From positions 20,001-84,000 of the forward strand of contig CANUEZ040000167.1 in NCBI GenBank assembly GCA_948099385.1: DNA of 64,000 nt, in the 5' to 3' direction. The position numbers were made by a program, and so were the translations under genes. This document shows, one piece after another, positions 1 through 12,442 of this stretch. The notes beneath the pieces are model-generated. The model was given only the letters and a program-made list of their open reading frames with translations. It was not told the DNA's origin and searched no databases. Each line of letters begins with the position of its first letter. The stretch's first letter is position 1. Source of the stretch: Fasciola hepatica (taxonomy: Eukaryota > Platyhelminthes > Trematoda > Plagiorchiida > Fasciolidae).

Positions 1-3000
1 TGTTCAGACTTTCATAGATCAGTAGGCTAGATAGCTTTATTTCATTTTCCAACCATTATATTCGATCGGCTGAAGACAAGTTTGTGCTTACGGCGATTTT
101 CCAACCCATTTTACATCAGGAAGCACCGTAGATCAGAGTTAGACCCCGTTGCACTTCGAATTTGTTATTGTAACTGAGTGGAACTTGGAGACGTCCCCAT
201 CTTCAAGTGGGAATAGAGACTTTGATCTATATTCTGTTTTCAAACAGTCTAACGTAAAACAAGTAGATGAAGTTTTTCTTCCGAATAATAGACTGCGCAA
301 AAACAGTGTAGTATTGTTTCGGATGCATTGTGCACCTTGAATGTTTGGCTCTGGGATAATTTCCGATTATCCATCATCAGTTTCAAGGCCAGCGGAGTAA
401 TTTCCACTTGACATTTTCGGGAACCGGAACTGTCGCTCGGTGTGCAGTGCAAAATGGGGCAAACCACTTGTGGTCAACCTGATAGGCCCACTTTGCATAG
501 TACACGATTAACGGTCGTACATAACATGTACCAGTAACAGTTCTGACTTCATCGGTGTGCAATAAATCTGACGAATGCGGGAAAATTAGGTGGAACAGGC
601 TTCAGATACCCCCATAGGAAAGCCCACGACGAATTGGACACTAACAGTGTTTGACAAATCATTTAGTAGCATATTTTTCCGAAACCACTCCTTCTAGACA
701 ATGATCATATTGGCACAAAACTAGTTTGTATTACTGAACTCATATTCAGAGTATTAAGTCAATAATATCACATCGGTAATACCAGGAACTAGACTGAGTG
801 CATACATAATATTCCGGTACCCTTGCCTGAATACTTTCAAGTATCCTGACCTTGTTTGTTCCTCTGCACTTGTGGGTTATGCGCGCATGATAAACTACAG
901 ATAGACAGTTGTCTCCTTTGAAAGCCAGAATGGGCAAACTGATAACTCAGTTCATCTGATGTGAACCGGTGCAACGAAAAAGAATGTAAAATTATGAATA
1001 TATTTCGGAATACCTAGAACCTTTGTTTGCAAACCAGGTGATTCATAAATCTGAGGTGCATCTTAGTCATTGACAGCGAACATATTGTCTGAACTGATGA
1101 AGTTCGACAACCGAGCGTCGTTCAACAGAATAAATCGCATTTCTAATCATGTAGAGCTAGTACTGACTTTTACGCCTCGATCCGCATTTTTACCGATTTG
1201 AGTTTTCTCTCAGCCTTAATGTGCCGTCCACTTTTGTTTGCTTCCTTTGCCTATCGATCCGCAGTCAGCTGACTCTACTGACGCACGCACATGCGCATAC
1301 GGTCCTTCCGTGGAACGGTTTGATCATTCATTTTAGGAATAAACGCGTTTGCAGTCACACGGCGTGAAAGTGTTCACTGCAGTCATTCACGTGAGATTAT
1401 CTGTCACACCAACTGGAAGTAACTGGAAGTAATGAATACAAGAAATTCACGTCTATCAGAATAGGATCATCGCGCACGTCATTGAAACGAGTAGGCTGTT
1501 AGCAGCCGTACTGGTGTTCTATTAATGTAAGTAGGATCCTGTTGATGCACTTACTGAGCCTTTTTGCTCAGAAAGTTTTCCGTATTTTTGTATTTTGCAG
1601 ATCGAACACGAGCAACCCTAACGGAAGGCGCTGATCCTTGCATACTACACTAAGATAGGTACCACGTTCTTGTGTATCAAATTCCACGTTCATGAAAACT
1701 GGGTGATTCACTGTGTAAGGTACAGCTCAGTCCAGGTTTCCGTTTTGTTGTTAAAAACTGTCTGTCTCGTCCAACTTATTTACACATTTAGTAAATTTGC
1801 TTTGATGACACTTCGAGTAGAAAATTTGCCATCAACTGGTTATCAAACAGGCTAACATCAGCGGTACCTTTTGGTAGAAAAGAGATCCACTTGTATATTT
1901 CATTTCCTTCAAGTTTAATCTGGTCTACATAATTGTGCTTAAAGTAATCTTCGTGATAACCGTAATAGATGAACCCAAATCCACTGGCGCATCTAAACAT
2001 GATACTGATATCTTTCGTGTCAAATCGAAAGGTATCAGTTCAATGCTTGAGACTCCCCGAATAAAATGTTTCGTTTTCATCCAGAACCTAGTGAGATTAG
2101 ATAACCCATTTGATTGATAGACGTATGTGATCGTCTACAATCGTTTTCAAAGTTGACTTGATTGAACTTTGTTCTTCGTAAGTGGGGCTTATTTCTTTCT
2201 CTGTCGCGCACATACCTAAGGCTGTACATCACATAGCCACGAATGCATATATCCATTAGCTCTCATTTTTCACACACGTAGTACTTTACCAGGGAGCAAC
2301 CTTTTTTATGGGAGATAGAATTATTCGAAAAATCATGATATTTTGGAATTTCGACAACCTCTGCAGATCACTTGCTTTCTGAACTATACCCACAAGCTGG
2401 CGAACAAGGCGAAAACGGTTTATGCATGCTCAGTTGCAGAAGCGGCTGGTTCTGAATTTCTCGAGAGTGCCACATGAAGAACTGGGCCATCAACAGCTTT
2501 TGAGTGATTCGTTTTGCTTATCTCTTCCTTCCCGTGGACTGTGGTTGAAATTCATCCCGTAGACAGGTAAACTATAAACTCACTGTGATCTATGCAATGT
2601 GCTGATCTCCTTTTGACGAGCAGATATTTAGAATCCATTTTTGAAGTCGCCATAGCCTTGGCTGTGGCCTCATAGCTCATCTATCAGAACTCATGCCGCA
2701 ACAACGCGTGGGTAGTGTCCATTCAGTACTCTTCGGAAAACTGATTGATATTATCGCTTTTACGTATTATGAGATTCATCATGCAGTGTAGAAGTCCAAA
2801 CCATTGAAAACTATAAAAGCACGGCTGAGCAGCTGTTTCACCCTTGTTGAGAATCACCAGAAGAGTTCATTCAATGAACCCCAGCTGAGACTCGAACCCG
2901 GAGTGAGCGATGGTCAATCAAACGGCTTAATCACCTTAATCACCCCTAGTTCGAGTCCCACTTGGGGCCCCTTTGAATGTGTTTTGCTGGTGATTGCTAA

Positions 3001-3560
3001 CAAGGATGAAACAGGCATACAGTGCTTTCATGGGTTTCAATGATTTGAACGTTCACACGGCACGAAAAGTGTCATACTGAGTAAAATCTAACCTCCTACT
3101 ACTCATATTTTATCGCTTTTCTTGGCTAGTAAACTTTCTACGAAAGATAGTCTTTTAATACCAAATGTGAACCTCTGGTCTATCAAAATAAGGGGTTGTT
3201 GAAGTAAGGTACATCACTTCTGGAATTCATGGAATGGCAATGTTCACTCCGAGAAAGAAGGCACAGAGAATGCGGTCCATTTGGTATGAAAGAATATCAT
3301 AATACTGAGAAACCGGCTAGTGCACTTATATTCATACACAACTACAAAAATGACCCCTTGGAAATTGATGTCGGATGTTTACTAGCTTCTGCTGTTTGTA
3401 AGGTAGCGTGTTCAAAGTAATACTCATTGGTCACACAGATTTGCTTCGGAAAAAAATGCAATCCAACATTTCCTACAGTTTCTTGAAAACAAACAAACAA
3501 ATCAAAGCGCACACACGTGCACGGAGTCCGTTTTTGATGAGTTATTTGGTTAGCTTGTGA
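1..3560. other. upstream non-coding region
   Basis: I see no supported gene here. Open frames are short (under about 80 codons), carry no recognisable domain and are not bounded by consistent splice sites. At about 2880-2960 there are two stretches resembling a tRNA B box (TTCGAGTCCC-type, one in each orientation), which could be an old SINE relic, but no complete element can be delimited. The region ends at the TATA box of the large gene. Confidence 0.5.
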
Positions 3561-3576
3561 AATTTACAAATATATG

Positions 3577-3584
3577 TATAAAAG
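3577..3584 (+). promoter_or_regulatory. TATA box of the large FN3-like repeat gene
   Basis: TATAAAAG lies 83 bases upstream of the exon 1 ATG (3667). A transcription start about 25-32 bases downstream, near 3605-3615, would give a 5' UTR of only 50-60 bases. The motif is an exact TATA consensus and is correctly placed for a short leader. The start site itself is inferred. Confidence 0.55.
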
Positions 3585-3666
3585 AACGCATAGCTGGTGA
3601 TAACCAGTTGTGGGCTGCCAGAAACCTACATTTTACGATCACTCTCTTCGGTTCGTTCTCGTCGGA

Positions 3667-3727
3667 ATGCAAAGACCGTGGTTGAGCGTGATTGTAATCA
3701 CGTTGCAGGTTTTCTCCCGTTTATGTG
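3667..3727 (+). CDS. exon 1: signal peptide
   Basis: ATG plus 20 codons and one base, followed by the donor GTAAGT at 3728. It encodes MQRPWLSVIVITLQVFSRLC. The short, slightly basic N-terminus (R3) is followed by a hydrophobic core (residues 5-16), a typical secretory signal. Exon 2 completes the split codon as Val. The start is supported by the upstream TATA box, and no other ATG in this frame precedes it in the leader. This is a phase-1 exon end, compatible with every downstream module. Confidence 0.75.
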
Positions 3728-5418
3728 GTAAGTCCGGTTTGGAGGTAACGTGAAAACTGACACATTAGCCTGTTCAGCTTATCACGTGATCATTACTCCT
3801 AGTCCGATCTGCTGGTAAAATCACAAAAATCTCTCTTGATTTCGTAAATTATTGTTTATATTTAAGTCCAAGGGGTTTGATCACTTTTTGGCCTTAGGGT
3901 TACATACATATGCGAAAGCAGTGTAAATATTTAGATAATTGGATTTTATTCGCCTTCTCAGATTATCCTGAGACTGTAAATCATAAAGACAGTACAGCTA
4001 AACCACTTCTGCTTGCCAGTTGTTCAAAGTTGCAGCTACATTTTCAACAAGTATATTCATCTAAATGTCTATGCGGAGGGTTACACATCCAAACAAAGAA
4101 CGCGTAGTTTGACTGGTGTCGCAGAAAGACAAATCGGTGATCATCGGATGACCAGGTCTACTCAGGTCTCATAGGTCAACTATCTAACAGTGTGTCTAGC
4201 GTTAAGTTTAGTGATTAACTCTGTTTTAAGGATCAAAGCAGCACCAGCTGATACCAAATGACTAAACAGTGGCTAAACTGATAGTGTTAAATGTTCTCCG
4301 ACTAACGCTACGGCAGCATAATCTTAATAACTGTCGAAAAACAGCCAAAATATTCGTAAAGGTGAAAGTGACGTCATGTGACTGATTGCCAACCTGTCAT
4401 AACCGATCGATCATGGTTGTGCCTAACGCCAGCCGTTGACTTCAATTGTGGTATACGCTGAGACTGGCTACCCGTTCCATAGGCCGGAATTCTAGGATAG
4501 CTACAAAATTTACCTGAGTTAGTGCGTTATTGCGAAACTGGAGAGTCGAAAGTAGGTGAAGTGATTTCAGTTTGAAAACAAACGATACAATTTCTGTGGT
4601 GATGATCTCTCAAAAGTAAGTGAGTTTAACATGAACATCAATTGTGTTGTTGAAAATGACGATAAAATTGGCAAGGACGACATTGACGACGAAGCCGATG
4701 ATGATGGTGATGAAGATGATTCGGATGGTGATGATTTAGTGGATGGTGATGATGATGAAGATGATGACGATGATGATGATAATAATAACAATAATAATAT
4801 ACGAAATGACACACGACAGAATGAACTGCTTCAATCATTTGTTTTGAATTCATCATAATTCCAACAAACTTTTGCAGTTTGTCCTTTAGTTCCGTAAATG
4901 TGGGGCATCACTTATCTTGTCTATCCGGACCTATTTTTGGATACACAGAAGAAAGCCGTGTCATCTAAATCCATCACAACATCAAAGGCCTTCTAAACCA
5001 ATAATGGAAAAGCTCTATGTCTTATATGAGGGTTCTCGTGAGGTTTTCAGGACAAAAAGTCCCCCCAATTTAGAGGCCGTTCGGCTGACCGGAAGTTTCA
5101 GTCACACATTTTGTGTGGTTTGTCTCAGTTACGTACGACAACATTGAGCTGGTGACTGAATTGTCTGCCCTAGTCCGAAACCAACGTGAGCGATGATCTC
5201 GGTCAGGCTGATACTGATTTCTAGTCGTGCTGTTGATGTGCTTCATTCCAAAGCATCTAGTATAGTACTGTACAAACTGTCAATGAACCTTTTGTAATAA
5301 TTCCTGAAATCTGTGATCATTCTCGATAACTAATTTCCGCTAACACATGGCGTATCAGGTGGTTTTGCGTAAAACATGATATCGATTGAATGAGTGATGA
5401 TATTGGTGCTAGCAGTAA

Positions 5419-5504
<86 letters not shown>

Positions 5505-8500
5505 TCGTGGTGTGTGCTTGTACCACTTGAATAAATATTCGCTTCATCAGAAACCAGTTCGGACCGTCTAGCAACAAGGGACGTGACGAAGTCACAAGAA
5601 AAGAATACAAGGAGTTGTTGCAAGGCACACACCACGGTTCCCTAAAGTAGAACAGGGAAATGTACTGGCATAAGCAGACACGGGGATAAGCATAGGTCAG
5701 ATTTCCAAAATATCTTCCATATTTGCAGTATATTTTAGTGACTATTTAAAATACTCAGTCATTACGTCGTTAAAAGAAAACGTGCAATTCGAGGAACAGT
5801 CACCAAGCCGAACATTAAGGAACTCGTATGTGATGCTTTGAACCAAGTGACGAATGCGTCGAAGGTGTTGAATCCATTAAAACCGAATGTAAGCTTTTTG
5901 TTTTGTGCAACAGCTCTTACCGTTCATACTACGTGTGAATCACATAAGTATGAGACCAGTACCTTGGATGACTGATCGCCATTTGCAAGAATAATTTAAT
6001 TTTTTTAATTTTAATAATTTACTAACAATCATCTCATTTGAAATGTTGAATGGAATGGTGGGGTATTTAAGGATGATAAAAATTTAAATTTTAATGAACC
6101 TTATGGGTTCAGGCGCTATCGATACTGCTTGTGGTCATTTTTGGATGAGGTTTCCGGAAAGAGCGAGATCTCAGGGAGACGGCCAAGTCCAGTCGTTCAC
6201 GCGGATGAGGCAGACGGGGGGTAGGGGGGGGGGGTAAGGGGAGAGAAGGTTACGTAAACGATAAACTCAAACAGATTAGAACAACAGTTAGACTCATGAA
6301 AATTGGGGTCCATCGACACTTACCATAGAGACAAGAGTCAAAAGAACCGCGTGACACAGCGCGACTGAACAACAAATGTCACGCAGTTCAGGAGGATAAG
6401 GGTATGATCGGCTGGAATTTAGTGGTGATAATGCACGAAAGGCAAGCAAATAGTTTGGTTAATACAAGATACATTTAGGATAGTGAGCATGATACATTGA
6501 CCAAACCAGTTTAACAAAGTTCCTCGATACCACTAGCTGAATTTACTTGTCCAGATTCAATGAATCTTCCCACCACCCGCCATATTCGCTCACCAGATAG
6601 TCACATTATACTGAATCAGCCATAGCTCCTTTATCTACTAATGCTATCCCTAAAAGGCAGGCTTTTCTTACATCTCTTTGTAGAATGCCTCTTTGCCTCA
6701 TTATTTAGACCATGCGCACTAGGTTATCCCCGCTAATCTCACATTCTGTGACGTTACCCAGCGGCCAGCTGCCCTTTGAATCATCAATTGATGTTACGAA
6801 CTCAAGGTCACCCACTTTCCACTCCGGTTTAGGGCGTAACCTATGTTGTCGTGCTTGTAAAGTTGCATCGTATTCTCGCATCCATCTCCGCCAGAACGTT
6901 CTTGGCAATATATTACCGTGCTCCCATCGACGTCTGTACTCCTGCAAAAGAGAGTTGTCGAAGATAGCTGAAGTCTGCCCGCGAATCAGTAGTAAGTATT
7001 TGGGCGTCAAAGGATTTACATCTCCAGAGTCAGGGGACGGTGACTCTAAAAGTCTCCCATTCAATATTCAGGAAAGTATTGAGAGAATCGTCCTTTAAAC
7101 ATAGTTCCTTGCATAATCTGAGGAGGATATTTGGCACCGATCAAACGATTCTCTCCCAAACACCCTCTCTATGACTCACATCTGGAGGTCTGAAGTGTCA
7201 TTGGATACCTCTTGACGTCGCGAGGTTGCTAATCTGCCATTGATTCCATCCATTCAGAATTGAGTAGTAGAGTCATCGATGGAGTATGACTTGAAGGTGA
7301 AGAATCTCAGCCCGTGATGTTAGAATGTAATCTGACATACATTAGAACATTGAATGCATTTCTTCTCTCATTTATTTCAGGTAACTGACTAAGAACCCTG
7401 ATATTCCAACCTGAAGATGCAGTTATACGACCAACCTAACCAAAATATGACTGTAGTATCGGCACGTCAAGCCCATAGACCGGCCCATTCACAGTTCGGA
7501 TAGAACAAGACAGGAAATCTCCGGGATCATTTAGTAAAGCAAGATTATGCCGGTGAAAGACTCTCAGTCACTTTGTAGAAACTGAGATACCATAGAACTT
7601 GAGGCCATCAGAGGATATAACCGGAAGTATGCTTGGACCTTGAGGTTCAACCGTGAGGGACATAATCACTGTTTTTTAGCCAGTCAGTTGTGTTCCTCTA
7701 TTCATCCAAGTGCAGACTAATTACTATTTAAGCCCTTTCAGGCATATTTTCCAAGATGAATCGATTCATATTACATTCTATGCTAACGGCCTGTGTGCAT
7801 ATTTGACACAGTAGTGGAGTGAAAAATAAGCATATCAAACATGGTCATTCTGGGTGTATTGGTTCAGTTGAAATTGCATAAAAATTGGGTGGACGTAATG
7901 ACATTTCGTGCATTACATCCACCATAACAGAAGCACCCGCTGGTCACAGGCATTTACTGCGGTGACTTTTCAGCATGTTAAGTAAATAGTTTGTGGCATT
8001 TTTCAGTCCATCGATCGTGGTTGAAATTGTTGAATTCAGTACGTACAAGAACAGAGGTGAAACTGAGGTAATATCCATTGATCCATTGATTACCGAGAAG
8101 ACTTTTACGATTCATCACCCTGATTCATGCCAATACATGAATTCACAAACTTTAATCAATTCGAGCAGTTCAAATTGGGTCCGTTGTTTCAGTTATGTAA
8201 ACTTAGGGAACGTTCTCTTCAAAGTTAGTCATTCGAGAATATCTCCATGAAATTTTCAGCAATGATAAACCTTATCGGTTCCGATTTGGTTTTATCTAGT
8301 GTCAGTTGATGAAAATAACACGAGAACACTGCCATGATATAGTGTGTCGTTCCAATTTATGCAGTGAAAAGACGCATATCATGGAGAAAGAAACTTAGCA
8401 TTTTACAATGAGACGTTTACTACTTATGAAGCAGTCATGTCAGTTTTCATTATTGGTACCATCAAGATATTGAGAAATAATTCAAAACGAATATGCTTAG

Positions 8501-11500
8501 TAGAAGTGATTGAGTTAATAATTTGTTCCGTGGAAGCCGAGATTGCGAAAGTTTACATTTTCAGTGTAAGTGAACTTGAAAGTGAATGGTTGAACAACAG
8601 AAAATGTTTCACCAGATCGGGGCAATCTTGGAAAATCCCTTTTGTTTTAAACCCAAAAAGAGATAAATATGTGCCAACTACCACGATATACCGTAGAATA
8701 ATTACGCATTGTGACAATAACTTACTAGTGGGCCTCTGGGAAGAGATAGCTGAGTATTTCTGTTTATGTTACCGTAGTCATTGTTGTTGTTACTACTGTG
8801 AGTGATAGTTAAGTAGGATATACATTTTTCAATTTGGTGTCAGTATGCTTGATCGCTTTGGTGTCTGCAAACAGTGGCTAGCAAACAGCATGCCAAGAAC
8901 CGACATGGCATGGAATCCGAAACACACTGCACGTGTGAATCTCAAATGAGATGAGCCCAACGTGTTCAGCATTAACAAAACCAAACATCGTACCCAATGT
9001 CACTCCAATTATCTATCATCCTGTGTTGGTTTGTTTTAACTTATGATAATGCATATTCCTTATCTACAGAACAGCTCAGTTGGGGTTGACTGACAGTACA
9101 GCATTGTCCCTGAAATCACAGATAAACATGGAGATAAAATGACCACTCACGCAAAAAGATATTGGGCACATCGAATTAGCGGAAAAACCTGAGCTTGAGA
9201 TTTGGATTGAAGGACTTAAGTTCGGTCCCATCTGAGCAATCATAACAAATAACGTGATAAGAAGGATGATCTGGCGGTTGACAGAAAAATAACCATTTTT
9301 GAATGGCCACGGTTGGACTCAGTATTCGGCGAAGGAGCAAAAACCCCTAATCCCACTCCAGTGGGTATCACGTGTTAAGAGTTTTACATTACCTCTCGTG
9401 AAATAAAACCCATGGTAGCAAGAATGGGCTTTCTATGACAACGTGTCATTCTCACGGGTATTTTTAAGTAGAGTTAAACAAAGTGAACACAATATTGTGA
9501 TGATTTTCAATTTCAGTTTGCGACAACGACGCAACACTGTTTGCACCAAGACTGGGTGACGTTACCTTATACGAAGACCAGTGGCTGTATGCTGAACTTC
9601 AGCCGAGCGTTGCACAGTGGAACCCAAGAGCATCGCTGATGGTTTTCAGTGACAGTGTACTGATGAATTTCAAACCAGCTATTCCCGGAAAAGCATACTT
9701 ATGGAGAATAAATGATTGCAGGAAGTGTTCCATCACGGCGCGCTTCGTGGACGACAAGAAGACGGTACTTTCGAAGGTTATGACACTGAACAAGACCAAA
9801 TCAGGCGAGTCATATAGTGAAACGATTTATAATCGATTTACATGAAATTAAATGGTCACACCTAACCATTTTACTATTCCCCTTGGAACTTCCTAATAAC
9901 TAATTTTGTATAAGTTTGATGAGAAAATGATAGAGAGCATCATTTTCTCGTAATTTAACTGGGGAAAATAATGTGACACAATCATTCATCAAATAAAAAG
10001 ATGAGAAATAATCACTTCTTCATCGTGAATGTAACCCACATCCAACTTTTGTATAATTTGTAAATATTTCGCAACTATTCGTGAATAGTGTGCTGGAACT
10101 AATAATATTTTGCTCGGCTCACCGTCTCTGGACTTCACCTTTCAAGTGCAAACCTCTGGTGAACTGACCAATCCTGCACTCGAAATCATCAGACTTGAGT
10201 TTCGCTCTCATACATTTTGGATTAAGTCGTTTGGAACCCATTAAGACCGAACACTAGGTATTTCATTCGATCCGTTCCGATTGAATTGAATGTAAATCGG
10301 ATATGAACGTTCCACTGAAACATGGCAGCGTGACAACCAGTAGTTCTTGATAACCCACCCCCCCCCCCCTAATTTCATTTTTTACTCACTCCAGGTAAAA
10401 AACCTCGTTATTTGATAGACAGTCCTGTGCGAAGTTACGAGATACATTAGTGAGTGTGGTTATTTTTCTTTATTCCATCCGTATCTGAGTTTATTAAGAA
10501 AGCTAAATCTATATGAATAATTCCGGGGACAAAACGGAGAGAAATACTTACAGAAGCAATCACTTCTATGAGAACTAAAAAGGAAGCCAGTTTGGCTAGT
10601 GCCAAGGCAAACTGAAGTGTTGCAACAAAAGTTTATGTATACAAGGTGATAGCTGAAACATCACGATAAGCATTGCCTCGCTGACCACCAAAGACTTCTG
10701 CGCTGGAGTGTGCAAAGTCAGGCTCGACCGTCGGACCAAATCTACTGTGATCTGGTGCCATCACGCTCAAAGAAGCCCGAGATTTCTAGTCATTCTACGA
10801 GGCTGAAATGGAATGCGTCATTGGTTTCGATGTTCATTCAGGCTCACACTTTGGCACTCTCTGATCCGATGAGCAGTTAATAATACCAACGCACAGGTGT
10901 TGCCAAAATTACAAAGGTAAATATTTTCCTATCTTTTACGTATACTAACCAAGGTCTTGAAATATAAAACTCCGCATTACTGTATATAGATCACAATATT
11001 TTGTTATCATGATGGAGAAAGGTGATGAAAATACGGTAGGAATGAAGAGGGGCATTTTCTTACCATTGAAAGTCGAAGGCAGAAATAGTACAGGTGACGG
11101 AGCACAAAGTTATTTGAGATAAAACAGCTGCCTCGGTGGGCTCTGCGCCTCCAAATCTGGAATAAACCCCTAATGAAAGAGACAATCCGGCATGCCATTA
11201 ATTAAAGATCGTTGAACATTGTGTTAAACATTTGTATGGAATGGAACAGCAACACCGGTTTTTATGTGCTGCGCAATTGTATGTGGATTGACGCCGTTCA
11301 GTCACCGGTGAATTTCTGGAATTTAGCCTGTTCAGTTCCTAACTGGGAGGAAGCGTGACTCTGAATGTGTCTGTATTTAACATTCATGAAGTGAAAATGG
11401 ATGAAGCGTGAAACTTTTGCTTCACGGTTCAAGTTCGTATTCAGTGGACAGAATAATTCCAAAACCCTGACCATTTGGATTTTAAGAACCGTTGTTGCAT

Positions 11501-12403
11501 ATAACCTCATGCTGCATTAAGCTGACGGAATGCAAGGCAGTTTGGGCGATTTTCGAAACCTAGCCCCACATTTTTATCATAACCGAGATGACTATACTGA
11601 TGTGCACGTCCTTAGTTCTGTCCGCGGTACCCAGTCATTCGGATATGAACGATAGGTTTCTAAAATTGGCAGATCCGTGAGAACGTTCTTGTTTTTCATG
11701 ATGATTATTGTCGATTGATAATGGTGTTGGCTTATGTGTGATCTCGTCAGTTCCGAACTTCACTTTAGAAGCTATTTTAAAAATCTGTTTCTTCAAGAAA
11801 CAGAGTAACTTACTCAAGAATCACCATCATGGATCCTTCTGTTGGTTTAGCGTATATGATCACACTTATAGGCATGTTAGCTCCGAGTACAGCAGTTCAG
11901 TTGTGTCATTATTTCACTGACATCCGGTAGTGGTTTATCTGAATATTTCAAGAAATGAATGAGTAACACTGGATCAGTCTGATTTGGGGTTCCATTATCC
12001 TTGCGATTTCCGCTCACTTAGAATTCCCAGTTCAAGTATAACGAAGATATTTCAAACTGAACCCGATAAAACACAGATAAAAGTTCATCTCCAAAAATAA
12101 CATGCGATATCAGGTACCCCCACACGGACACCACATGAAACAGCGCACACACGGACAGTCGTGTAATCAGTATGATAGATATGTAAACATGGTTGCACGG
12201 TTATTCCGATCTCTCATGGCTGATTTATCACAACTGAGTCTTTCTTTTAATCTGGACCACGTTTTACAGACATGACGTGTGCCTCTTTAGTTTCAGCAAC
12301 ATTCAGGAAGCTGATGAGAGATGAGACTGGTTGGATACGTCAGCATTGCCTCACTAGGCTTAGTCATTATTTGCTTACATAAAAATGAACAGTGAAATCT
12401 AGC

Positions 12404-12442
<39 letters not shown>

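Larger units (their letters stand above)
3728..9516 (+). other. intron 1 (5.8 kb)
   Basis: The longest intron in the window. It contains an Asp-codon-like GAT/GAC tract (4676-4799), a long AGT trinucleotide array (5418-5504), a G-rich run near 6216-6241 and a minus-strand BEL/Pao integrase remnant (about 6600-7130). Two modest plus-strand open frames (7993-8250 and 8437-8805) were examined as possible decayed modules but lack phase-1 splice sites. Confidence 0.6.

Noticed and set aside
2881..2960. tRNA gene or SINE
   Set aside because: Only B-box-like words are visible (also near 15620, 20290 and 21153); no cloverleaf, A box or defined element ends.
4631..4858. 75-codon Asp-rich open frame
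   Set aside because: It is produced by a GAT/GAC triplet repeat that is open in several frames on both strands; no splice context fits phase 1.
5317..5635. Poly-Leu and poly-Thr open frames on the minus strand
   Set aside because: Artefact of the TAG microsatellite.
7993..8250. Possible FN3-like exon in intron 1
   Set aside because: Some strand-like pattern and a cysteine, but the TTTTTCAG acceptor at 8006 gives the wrong phase for this frame, and no consensus donor follows at module length.
8437..8805. 122-codon plus-strand frame
   Set aside because: No recognisable module features, no phase-1 splice sites, and a Cys/Tyr-rich low-complexity end.
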